Part shown: piece after piece, positions 1 through 12,720 of the stretch
How positions within the stretch are numbered: position 1 is the stretch's first letter
How the letters are laid out: each line of letters opens with the position of its first letter
Assembly (NCBI RefSeq): GCF_029931775.1
Contig: NC_079312.1
Location: forward strand, 9,121,821-9,185,820
Reading direction: 5' to 3'
Source: Euleptes europaea
Lineage: Eukaryota; Chordata; Lepidosauria; Squamata; Sphaerodactylidae
Length of the DNA stretch: 64,000 nucleotides
Position numbers and translations under genes: made by a program
The notes under the pieces: generated by a model
What the model was told of the DNA's origin: nothing
What the model saw: only the letters and a program-made list of their open reading frames with translations
Databases searched by the model: none

Positions 1-1700
1 CTTCGACTGTTCTAACAAATTATTTATAAATCTGAAATCTAAAATAGAGACAAATCTTGAAAGGGTGAGGATCTAAGCATATTCTCATACTTGCTGAATA
101 CATTATATAATTCCGCTTCTGTTTACGCCTTTCAATCAAGCTATCTAAGAAATGATTAGCAATGTATAATTATACTATATATTTTATAGATCTAGTAATA
201 AATGCTTTCACCTATTCAAATTGCATAGTTATAATACCATGTAATACCCTTATAATTCTAAACAATTATAACTGAACTAAACAATTATAGCTAACCTACT
301 AGTTTAAAACCATAAAAGCCCTATTCCCATAATATCATCTACAATTTATGCCTACTGTTACACTTCACATTATTTTATACAGCTTATGTTATTCGGTCAT
401 GTAATCACAGTACAATTTCCAATTCTTTAGAAATTCTTCTCTGGGACTTTTTCCCACAATATTTGTCAGCCTGGCCATCATGGCATATTCTGCTAGTTTC
501 TCAAGCCAATTATCTAGTGATGGTGTTCTTTCTTGTTTCCAATTGAAGGCAATGGTCACTCTTGCTGCAGTTATCATATATCGGAATAATCCTGCCTTTC
601 TTTAGTCAATGGCTGATGGCAAGATTCCCAACAACTTTATTTTTGGATCTAAAGGGAAATTGATTTTCATTATTTTTTGCATTTCTTGGTGTATCTCAAT
701 CCAAAATTTATTTTTCTTGCAGGACCACCAATAGTGAATATTGCATCTTTGCATTTCCAGCAACGACCATCAGTATTCTTAATTATGTTACTAATGTCTT
801 TAGGTGTGAAACACCATCAGTAAAACAACTTGTACCAATTTTCTCTCAGGCTACTTGTGAATTTTATTGCTTTCAACCAAAGGTATTCCCAGTCCTGCAA
901 GTCTATTTCATTTCCCAGATTTTGCATCTATTAATCATGCAAGATTTAATCCGTTCCATTTCCGCATCAAATTTCAATAAAAGTTTATATATTCTTCTCA
1001 AGAGATGGTCTTTGTCTTTCTTTATTAGTTTTTCAAACTGTTAGGCCCCTGAAGGTACCTTCTTCCATACACTCTTTCAATATCCTTGATACTAGATGCA
1101 ATAGGACAGTCATCCTAATTTATTTTTCTCAGTCTTAATTTCATCCCATGTGTTTATTTGGCCATTTGAGGTGACTATATCTTGATACGTAATATAGTCC
1201 ATTGACTTTTTTCTAAGGTGGTATAATATGCCTCTGTTGGGGGACATTAATAAAGGTGGTGATGGGCTTAATCTTTTGATTTTTATCCAAAATTTAAGCA
1301 GGTTATCCTTTATTACATACTGGGTTCCCGTGTTCTGGTATTTTGTTGCTTTCCAAAGGTAGTAGTACAATGCTACCTTCATGTCATCTTTTTCCAATTT
1401 TGCTAAATTCAAATCAGGATTTTTGATCCAGCCCATGATCCATACCAAACCAGCTGCTTGGTAACAGAGTTTCAAATTCGGTAAGGCCAAACCACCTCTG
1501 TTTTTTCATCTTGAAGAATTTTAAATCTAATCCTGGGTATTTTCCTAATCCAAATAAATTTATTTTGCTTTGCCATCTTTCCAGTCTTTTCCTCCAACCC
1601 AAATGGTAGCATTTGAAACAAACAGTTCAGTCTTGACAGTACATTCATCTTAATGATGGAAATTCTTCCCAGAAACAATTTTTTTACACTGTACTATTAA
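1..1700 (-). mobile_element. L1-type LINE, 3' part of ORF2 plus 3' UTR, decayed
   Basis: On the minus strand, broken frames at about 1678-1110 and 577-389 read like the C-terminal part of an L1 ORF2. One stretch resembles 'GRISIIKMNVLSRL', another a 'GLVWIMGWIKNP' block, and the last ends in an 'AARVTIAFNWKQ...LARLTNI' type tail. The same blocks occur in the same order in the better-preserved L1 at 12429-16886, which is the main support. Reading frames are broken by stops and shifts. Below about 389 the sequence is AT-rich and probably 3' UTR. The element starts only about 50-75 bp beyond the stop codon of the neighbouring zinc-finger exon. Its true 3' end may lie left of the window. Confidence 0.75.
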
Positions 1701-1753
1701 ATAGCTTTGTAATGGTATTAGCCAATTTAACATCTTTCTACACTAAAACATTT

Positions 1754-3601
<1,848 letters not shown>

Positions 3602-3860
3602 CTAAGAATGTATCAGGATTTTCTGGTAATTGTTGTGTTTGCACTCTTTGAAAGTTCAGGGTATAAGCTCAAGCATTCAGCAGACAGTTTTCCACTCCGC
3701 TTGCTCAATCTAGATAGCTAATTCTGAAGTATGCCTCCTCTGCAGATAGGGGGCACACTGACCCTCAACAGATGTTTCTGCAGATTTGGAGGGCCCCCTA
3801 GGTGTACAGAAAATCTGAAAGCTTTTTAAAATGGGGGGATTAAATTCCCCCCTTTTTAAA

Positions 3861-4388
3861 TGCATCTGCACATGTGCAGACAATGCACTTTGTGACCAGG
3901 CCTGGGAAGTGCCGCTGTCATACTGCTGCAACATCGAACGACAGAGGCAGCTGCTCTGGGCCTGGGTGCATCGATGGAGGAGTCTACTCTGTGCTTGGGC
4001 TCACCGCCTGCATCCCCTGCCAGCCTGGTTGGGCCCACAGCAGTTGCCTCTATCCCTCGCTGGTGCGGTGGCTGCACATGCTGGGCCCAGTCAGCCAGTG
4101 AGGCATGGAGGCAGCTGCTCTGGGCCCAGGCACGCCAGTGGGGGATAGAGTAGGCCACTCAGTGCCTGGATGCACTGCCTGGCCCCGCTGACCCAGCTGG
4201 GCCCACGGCAGCTGGCTCTGTCCCTTGCAGGCACGATGGCCACCACTCCTTGGTTCACCAAGCTGTTCAGAGGCTCAGCTTGGGGGTGCTGTGCTCTCAC
4301 GGCCACCACAATGCTCAGCCTAATGTGCCCACCACCAGTTCCCAGCTGCCATGGCTGCACAGCTGCCCCTCCAGAGGAAGGTTTGTCA
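3861..4388. repeat. GC-rich irregular repeat in the intron
   Basis: A GC-rich block within the ~20 kb intron, with loosely recurring phrases such as GGCAGCTGCTCTGGGCC and TGGGCCCACRGCAG. It looks like a degenerate minisatellite or the GC-rich part of an unknown element. Open frames on both strands are low-complexity and resemble no protein. The chromovirus at 4394 is inserted at its right edge. From 3562 to 3860 I see ordinary intron sequence. Confidence 0.35.
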
Positions 4389-4393
4389 TCTTG

Positions 4394-4700
4394 TGTAAGC
4401 CCTTGGCCCAATCGAACCACAAACCACATCAGAGTCAGTCAGGTCCAAAGAAGCTGGTTTTTACTGGTCAAATAGGTTAACAGAGCATAGAAGAAGGCGA
4501 CAGCAATGAGGCTAGCTGGCTTGAGCTTGATAATATAAAAGCATAGGAAAAGGCAGAGATTACAAATCACAAACAGAGCTGGGTTCCCATAGCTTCTGAG
4601 TTCCCAGAGCTTCAAACGGAGTTCGGTATGCATAACAGTCCTTGAGTCTAGTCAGTGGGAAAGCGAAAGTAAACATATCAACTGAGATACCGGCCTGACA
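4394..4700 (-). repeat. 3' LTR of the chromovirus fossil
   Basis: A 307-bp terminal repeat nearly identical to 9504-9810. It starts TG and ends CA on the plus strand and is preceded by the 5-bp duplication TCTTG. It is the downstream (3') LTR because the element reads on the minus strand. Confidence 0.95.
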
Positions 4701-7700
4701 TTCTGCCCCCCTTAAGGCCCCCTCCCATCTTGCAAGGGGGACGGCTTGTCCGGGTAAGCGGTGTGAAAGGCGTTCACTAAGTGTGGGGCGGAGACGTCTT
4801 GTGCACGCACCCACTCATCGTAGGCAGGGGGGAAGTGCTTCCAGCGGATTAAGTATTGCAGGGAACCATGCCGTATACGTGAATCTAGGATCTTTGACAC
4901 TTCAAAATGTTCCTCCCCCCCCCCCACCATCACGGGCTGCTCGGGAGGCGGTTCTGGGTGCCATTTCGAGGAGGCGACATGAGGTTTAAGAAGGCTGACA
5001 TGAAAGACTAGGTGGATACGTCTCAAGGTTTTGGGGAGAGTCAGTTCCACAGTGACAGGGTTAATGATCCGGGCAATGGGATACGGTCCGATGTACTTGG
5101 CACTGAGTTTGTGGCAAGGTCGAGTAGACCGCAGGTTTTTAGTGGAAAGATACACCAGTTCACCAACTTGGAAATCCTTGCTGGGGGAACGATGTTTATC
5201 AGCTTGCACCTTATACCTGCGCTTGGCTCTATCAAGGTTGCTCACCAGCCAGGGCCATGTGGTGCGGAGGGCATGTGCCCAAGAGGCTACATCGGGATCC
5301 CCCTCCTCCTCTGGTACCTGTACAGGGGCAATAGGACCGAAGTCCTGACCGTACACAGCATAGAAAGGGCTGAACCCTGTAGATTGATGGACAGCATTAT
5401 TGTAAGCATATTCTGCAAAAGGCAACAGTTCTACCCAGTCATCTTGGTGGTAATTGACATAACATTGTAAATAACATTCCAGTACAGCATTAACACGTTC
5501 AGTTTGCCCATCCGTCTGGGGATGGTAAGCACTTGACAACCCTTGCTCCACCCCCACCAACTTGAGGAACGCCTTCCAAAATTTAGCCACGAAACTACTT
5601 CCGCGGTCGCAAATTATCTTGCGTGGGAACGAATGCAGACGGAAAACATGTGACACAAAGAGGCAGGCCAACTTGGGGGTGGAGGGAATACCCGCACACG
5701 GAACCAAATGTACCTGTTTGGAAAACAAGTCAGTTACAACCCATAGTACAGTTTTGCCCCCGCTAAGGGGGAGATCCGTCATGAAATCCATGGCAATCAC
5801 CTCCCAGGGTTTGCTGGGAATTTCCAGCGGTTGCAGTAGTCCAGGGGGCTTGCCTTGAGACCGTTTGACTGTGGCACAAATAGGGCAGCTGCGAACGAAG
5901 GAGTCCACATCAGAACGCATTCCCTCCCACCAAAACTGTGCGCAACAAGTGAAGGGTTTTCAGGAACCCGAAGTGTCCCGCAGTTTTAGCCCCATGGGCC
6001 AATTGTAGGACTTTTCTTCGAAGTATCTTAGGCACGTATAATTTCGAGTCTTTGTACCAACAACCACCTTGTTCAAGTACACCTTGGGGCAGGGTCTGGG
6101 CAGTGCGTTCGGCTAAGCACTGAGCCCGAAGGGAATCCAGAAAGGAGTTGGAGAGGATCACCCCCTTCCTTTCGCGGGAGAGGGTGGATCAGGAGCTGGT
6201 GGCAATGGAAGGGGGGAGAAACTGGTTGCTGTGGGGCGCTGGGTACAGACGGCACAAGGGGAGCTGGCGAGGGAGCCACTATGCGGCTTCCAGTCTGGGG
6301 TCGAGTTTGGGACCGGGTCTGTATGGCCAGCATGGGCAGGGCTTCCCTGTGCGCCGGGGTGAATAACGAGTTTGTCGGTCGATCAAGCTTTACTGGGTAT
6401 TGGGGTAGCCTGGACAGGGCATCAGCAAGCACGTTTTGTTTTCCGGGTACATGTTTAAGAACAAAATGGAATTGAGCAAAGAAGTCCGCCCAATGCTGTT
6501 GTTTTGCGAACAACTTATGGGTCCCCGTGAGGGCAGCTAGATTTTTGTGATCAGTCCAGACTTCAAAGGGGACCCTGGACCCCTCCAGGAATTGCCTCCA
6601 CAGATTAAGGGCATGGTGAACGGCAGATGCTTCCTTTTCCAAATGGGCCAGTTCAATTGGGCATGTGCAAACTTCTTCGAGAAGTAGGCACAGGGGTGAA
6701 GGAGGCCGTCTGGTCCTCTCTGGAGAAGCCCCCCCCCCATGGCTACATCGGAAGCATTGACCTGTACAATAAACATTTGGTTCGGATCTGGGTGCTGCAG
6801 CACAGGTTCAGAAGTGAAAAGCCGTTTGAGGGCTACAAAGGCAGATTGGCATTGATCAGTTCACAGTATTTTGGCAGAGGGAAACGTTGCAGAAACCCCT
6901 TTACCCTTCGTTTTCAGGAGGTCAGTGATTGGCAGCGCTACTTGAGCGAAGTTGGGAATGAAACCGCTGTAGAAATTAGCAAAGCCCAGAAATTGCTGTA
7001 CTTGCTTGCGGGTGGAGGGTGGAGTCCAGTCAAGTACTGATTGGACTTTGGCGGGGTCTATGCTAAGACCTCGATGGGAAATTATGTACCCCAAGAAGGT
7101 TATCTTTTCTTGGTGAAATTGTCATTTAGACAGCTTTGCATAGAGCTGGTGATGACGTAGACGTTGCAAAACTTCTCGGACCAGAGCAACATGTTCCTCC
7201 ATGGTTTTTGAATAGATAAGGATGTCATCCAAATAAACTACCACGCCGCGGTACAATAAATCATGGAGGATTTCGTTGATATGTTGCATGAAGACCCCCG
7301 GGGCCCCTTTTCACCCGAACGGCATCACAAGAAATTTATACATTCCAAAACAGCTACAGAAGGCGGTGAGGGGTTCGTCCCCCTCACGGATACGGACGCG
7401 ATAATAAGCTTCCATTAAGTCCAATTTGGAGAACACGCGTCCTTCCTGCAATTGTCCCAAAATATCTGAAATCAACGGTATGGGGTAGGCGTTGGCTTGG
7501 GTAACTGCATTAAGCTTCCAAAATATCTGAAATCAACGGTATGGGGTAGGCGTTGGCTTGGGTAACTGCATTAAGCTTCCGGAAGTCAATGAATAAACGC
7601 AGGTCACCCTCCTTTTTCCGGACAAAGAACGCAGGGGCTGAGTTGGGAGCGTTCGATTGCAGAATGAACCCTCGAGCAAGGTTTTTTTCCAAAAAGTCAC

Positions 7701-9503
7701 GTAATACAGCGCGTTCGGAAACGCTCATGGGGTAAATCTTGCTCTTAGTCTGTGGTATGGTGGGGGGCAAGGCATCGCATTCTTTAATGTCAAAGACATC
7801 TGCAAAGTCTCGGTATGCTTCGGGCAAAGGCGTTGGCGATGAGGCATCGGAGGTTAACGCCGGAGCGGGTGGAGGCACCACCGTGACTTCCTGTCGGTGC
7901 TGTTCGCACTTGGGATTGGCAAAGGTGATAGTGTCAGTTTCCCAGTCTATATAGGGACTATGACCTTTAAGCCAATTAATCCCTAAGACAACTTCAAATC
8001 GGATGGGGGCTATGGTAAAGTCTATTTGTTCCCAATGAGAACCAATACCCATCGCTACTCCCCGTGTGCGATGATCAACTGGGCCCCCCTTAAAATGGCT
8101 CCCATCCATCTGGGCGAATTGGACGGGAGCTGGTAAAGCCTCGGACTTGACTTTGAGTGCTGCAAACGTGGCCTCACTAATTAAAGTGCGACCGCAGCCA
8201 GAGTCAATAAGTGCCTTGACAGGCAGTTGGGGACCCCCTTTGTAGTGCTGCAACATTGCATCCACATAAACAGTGGTTTCCACTTCACTCACCTTGACGG
8301 GAGCTTTAGGTTTAGCAGGAGATTCTGCAGGGGTCTGTGGAGACGCTCCACTCACCACAGACCGAATCCGTTTTTTGACAGGTCAAGAGGGGTTTCCAGG
8401 TTCAGAGCTGGAGAAGTCCATTGATTATCCTCGTCGGAAGAAGGAGAGTTGTCCCCCAATGGGGCACTTGTAATCCGGGACCCTGCGGGGTAGTTTAGTG
8501 CAGAAAGGTTGGTTGATTCCTCAACGTGAAGTGCAGAGGGTGTGGGTCGTCCCGGCGCTGCACTGCGGGTGTCTGCGGTGCCTCTGCATTCCGCAGCCAA
8601 CTGCTGCTCCTTTTCCGGTTCTGCCTGAGCTTTGGCCGCCACCTCAGCCGCCGCAGCTGCTTCTCTGTCCGCGAGAGCTTGGGCGGCCTCGAGTTTCAGG
8701 GCAGCAGCTGTAGTAACAAGCGGTAGAAGTTCCTTTTCCAAGAGGGCGAGGAGGGGTTCAGACTCCCCGCCCAGCAGCAGTTGAATCTGGACCGCTAGCG
8801 CGGGTACACCAGTCCCGAAAGTTGGGGTCAACAATTGTGACAGAGTGGCTACCGTGGTATCCTTCGTTAGTTCCACAAATAGTAGCGCCGTTTGGATAGC
8901 GATCCGTTTCGCCTCTGCTTGACAGTCAGCTGCATTTGGCACCAGAGAAACACCTTCCGGCGCGGCTCCTGCCATGGCTCCCGTCGCCAAGACGGCAGGA
9001 CGAATTGGAACCGTGGATAGGGTTGAGTGAGTCTCACGAGCAATAAGTTTATCCAACAAATCAGTTAGTATTTGTAAATCCTCAGCCGCCAGTCGGGCAT
9101 CATCCACCAACCGATCGAAGGCTTGGAGGTCTAGGCAGGCATTGGCATCCTCAGCGTCGGACATTCAGGGGGTTCTCGCTAGAGATCGCCACTGGGTCTG
9201 TACCAGTCCATTTAAGCGACTAACCTCCGTGCTAGTCCTAAGTAGCTCAGCTACAACGTCCGGTACGAGGTCGGGATCGACAGACGATGTTCCCAACGGA
9301 AGGAACGACTGGAAGCCTTCCAGGGTCCTTAGCCGGAACCCGTTACTCGGGGATCAAACCCACCGGGCCTGGGGCGAACCTCACGGGGCTCCAGCCACGG
9401 TCGAATCACTCGGAGAGCGCTCTCCTCGCTCCCATCCGAGTGGCAGGCGAACCCTCCGGGGCTCCAGCCTGACAGAAGAAAGAAGATGGGATTGCTGTCG
9501 CAA

Positions 9504-9810
9504 TGTAAGCCCTTGGCCCAATCGAACCACAAACCACATCAGAGACAGTCAGGTCCAAAGAAGCTGGTTTTTACTGGTCAAATAGGTTAACAGAGCATAG
9601 AAGAAGGCGACAGCAATGAGGCTAGCTGGCTTGAGCTTGATAATATAAAAGCATAGGAAAAGGCAGAGATTACAAATCACAAACAGAGCTGGGTTCCCAT
9701 AGCTTCTGAGTTCCCAGAGCTTCAAACAGAGTTCGGTATGCATAACAGTCCTTGAGTCTAGTCAGTGGGAAAGCGAAAGTAAACACATCAACTGAGATAC
9801 AGGCCTGACA
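9504..9810 (-). repeat. 5' LTR of the chromovirus fossil
   Basis: A 307-bp terminal repeat matching 4394-4700 with about four differences, followed by the TCTTG duplication at 9811-9815. It is the upstream LTR in element orientation. Confidence 0.95.
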
Positions 9811-9815
9811 TCTTG

Positions 9816-10546
9816 GCAAGGGTGCTGCTGTCACAACCACTGCTGGAGACATGATTTCAGTCAACAAAAGTTTATTGATTTGCACATCCCTGCACAGCAC
9901 CCCCAGCTGCAGATTGGCCCAGCCTCCCCCCCTCCCCCCCAAAACATCACTGCTGTTCCAGCCCTCCCATCCACCTCCAACCTTGCCCTGCAAACCCAGC
10001 TCAGCCTCGGAGACCAAACCTGCTGTTAGGAACCGGTGAATGGACTTCCCTTCCCTATGCTTTGCCTTCCTTCCATGCATGGAGCTTGTGTTCATGTGCC
10101 TTTGCAAATGTTGCAAAGATTTTATAATTGCTTCAAGGGTGGAGGGACCTTGGAGAGAGCTTCATGGGTGGAAGGTCTGGGGGGAGAACTTCAAGGGTGG
10201 GGGGGAAGAGGGAGGAAAGGGATGCACCATCTCTGCAAGTTTCCTGCAGGTTCCCATTTGTTCTTTCCAAATTCCAAGAAAATTTGGCAGAGTAGCCACT
10301 GAGTAATAATCACAGCAAGAGCACAAAAGAGAGGGAATGTGTTCCAACGGTTTTAAGTTTCTCTTTTCCTGCCTGGGTGAATATACAGGGTAGAGGAGTT
10401 TTGGCGAGGTTGTGGAGAAACTAGGTAACCCTTTAAGAGAGGGACAGCCAGTCATGCTTTAACATATATGGCAAAGCGTCTGAAGAGAGGTGGCCAGACA
10501 GATAGAAAAAGTGGTAATTTGATGGGAACAATAAGCTGGAAACAAG
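9816..10546. other. Intron stretch with no recognised feature
   Basis: Ordinary intronic sequence between the chromovirus and the Tc1 element. Short open frames here have no recognisable motif. Confidence 0.4.
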
Positions 10547-10548
10547 TA

Positions 10549-12055
10549 CAATGAGGGGGGAAAAGTATTTGATCCTCTGCTAAATTTGCCCGTTTGCCCT
10601 CTGACAAGGAAACGACCAGTCCATAATTTTAATGATAGGTTTATTGTAGCTGTGAGAGACAGAATAACAACAGGAAAACCCCCAGAAACCCAGAAGACAA
10701 AAGTCAGTGATTGATGTGCATTATAATGAGTGAAATAAGTATTTGATTCCCTATCAACCAGCCAGATTAGGGTTAGGGTTCTGCTGTCGACAGAAGCAAT
10801 CAATCCATCAGATTCCAAACTAGCCACCATGACCAAGACCAAAGAGCTGTCCAAGGATGTCAGGGACAAGATTGTAGACCTGCACAAGGCTGGACTGGGC
10901 TACAAGACTATTGCCAAGCAGCTTGGTGAGAAGGTGACAACAGTTGGTGCAATAATTCGCAAATGGAAGAAACACAAAATAACTGTCAACCTCCCTCGGT
11001 CTGGGGCTCCATGCAAGATCTCATCTCGTGGAGTTGCAATGATCATGAGAACGGTGATGAAGCAGCCCAGAACTACACGGGGGGAACGTGTCAATGATCT
11101 CAGGGCAGCTGGGACCATAGTCACCATGAAAACAGTAGGTAACACACTATGCCGTGAAGGACTGAGATCTTGCAGAGGTCCCCTTGCTCAAGACAGCACA
11201 TGTACAGGCCCGTCTGCAGTTTGCCAATGCACATCTGAATGACCCAGAGGAGAACTGGGTGAAAGTGTTGTGGTCAGATGAGACCAAAATCGAGCTCTTT
11301 GGCATCAACTCAACTCGCCGTGTTTGGAGGAGGAGGAATGCTGCCTACGACCCCAAGAACACCATCCCCATCGTCCAACATGGAGGGGGACATATTATGC
11401 TTTGGGGGTGTTTTTCTGCTAAGGGGACAGGACACCTTCACCGCATTGAAGGGATGATGGACAGGACCATGTATCGTCAAATCTTGGGTGAGCACCTCCT
11501 TCCCTCAGCCAGGGCATTGAAAATGGGTCGAGAATGGATATTCCAGCATGACAATGACCAAAAACACATGGCCAAGGCAACAAAGGAGTGGCTCAAGAAG
11601 AAGCACATTAAGGTCCTGGAGTGGCCTAGCCAGTCTCTAGACCTTAATCCCACTGAAAATCTGTGGAGGGAGCTGAAGGTTCGAGTAGCTACACATCAGC
11701 CTCGAAATCTTACTGACTTGGAGAGGATCTGCAAAGAGGAGTGGGACAAAATACCTCCTGAGATGTATGCAAACCTGGTGGCCACCGACAAGAAACGTCT
11801 GACTTCTGTAATTGCCAACAAGGGTTTTGCCAAGTACTAAGTCATCTTTTGCAAAGGGATCAAATACTTATTTCACTCATTATAATGCACATCAATCTCT
11901 GACTTTTGCCTTCTGGGTTTCTGGGGTTTTTCCTGTTGTTATTCTGTCTCTCACAGCTACAATAGACCTACCATTAAAATTATGGACTGGTCATTTCTTC
12001 GTCAGAGGCAAATGGGGAAATTCAGCAGGGGATCAAATACTTTTCCCCCTCACTG
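10549..12055 (+). mobile_element. Tc1-type DNA transposon with long terminal inverted repeats
   Basis: A 1507-bp element bounded by TA dinucleotides (10547-10548 and 12056-12057), beginning CAATGAGGGG and ending CACTG. The terminal inverted repeats are about 205 bp (10549-10755 and 11853-12055), with some 15 mismatches by eye. Each arm carries an AGTATTTGATCC-like motif at its outer end and again at its inner end. That is the IR/DR arrangement known from Sleeping Beauty-like Tc1 elements. The transposase lies between the arms. It is inserted in the intron of the minus-strand zinc-finger gene, in the opposite orientation. Confidence 0.95.
10829..11840 (+). pseudogene. Tc1 transposase, one frameshift
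   Basis: The N-terminal frame starts [20 protein letters not shown], the paired helix-turn-helix DNA-binding region of Tc1 transposases. The second frame carries the DDE catalytic core. First Asp is in [11 protein letters not shown], second Asp in [14 protein letters not shown], and Glu in [14 protein letters not shown] about 34 residues later, the DD34E spacing of Tc1. The frame changes at about 11175-11190, where the usual joining segment is shortened, so a complete transposase is not encoded. The C terminus is preserved ([11 protein letters not shown] then stop). Confidence 0.9.
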
Positions 12056-12057
12056 TA

Positions 12058-12412
12058 AGTTATTTTAATTAAACATCACAGAGGTATGTTTTAGATTTCG
12101 GGAAAGAGATGCCACTGCATTTTATATTGTGCCACTGTATGCACCAGACCCTTCAGAATCACTTACAACACTGCTCTGTGTTGGGAGGGGTGGTAGAATA
12201 CATTAAATTGAGAGCTGTCTGGAGTTGCTTTGAGTCACATCTCTCCAGTAAGGCTCTTTGTTGTGGATGGCAGACAGAGGAGCAAGAGATAATGTGACGG
12301 TGATGGACAAACCCACTGGTGTTTCCGTGACAGGGGGAATGTGGGAAAGGTGCTCTTCTCCGGAAAGAGAGCACCATTTACAACCAAAAGGGAAAACATG
12401 CCAGCTCTTGGA
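12058..12412. other. Intron stretch with no recognised feature
   Basis: Sequence between the Tc1 element and the L1 insertion. I see no gene, repeat or motif that I can name. Confidence 0.4.
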
Positions 12413-12720
12413 TGTGACAACACCTCTTTTTTTATTGAGTTTTTTTAACAAACAAATACAATATAAAAAAGCAATATAAAAAAGCAAAAAAACCACAAAA
12501 ACAAAAAAGAGAAATACATTACTAAAAAAAGAAAAAAGAGAAGTATAAAAGGGTATTTATACAACATCAATATTCAGTACAATTATCAATCAAAATATTC
12601 AAAAATACCCTTTCTCCCCCACCCACCAAAGAAGTGACCCATCACCAGACTTTCGAAGAAGTGTCTGGTAGTTTTATTTATTAATTGTCTAAAATTTAAT
12701 TTTACTTAGAACAATATTTT

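Larger units (their letters stand above)
4394..9810 (-). mobile_element. Ty3/gypsy chromovirus fossil, complete at both ends but broken
   Basis: A 5.4 kb LTR retrotransposon in minus orientation. It has two 307-bp LTRs (4394-4700 and 9504-9810), each TG...CA, flanked by a 5-bp duplication TCTTG at 4389-4393 and 9811-9815. A purine-rich tract abuts the LTR at 4700. Parts read on the minus strand are: gag-like about 9164-8352, aspartic protease then the start of reverse transcriptase about 8358-7510, remaining reverse transcriptase and RNase H about 7510-6100, and integrase about 6160-4750 ending in a chromodomain. The chromodomain places it among chromoviruses. The coding region is broken, with roughly six to eight interruptions. 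The two LTRs differ at about four sites by eye, so the insertion is fairly young, plausibly a few million to about ten million years depending on the rate assumed. It sits in the intron of the zinc-finger gene, in the same orientation. Confidence 0.95.

Noticed and set aside
3831-4480. Several overlapping 75-112-codon frames
   Set aside because: GC-rich repeat sequence and LTR; no domain and no support for a gene.
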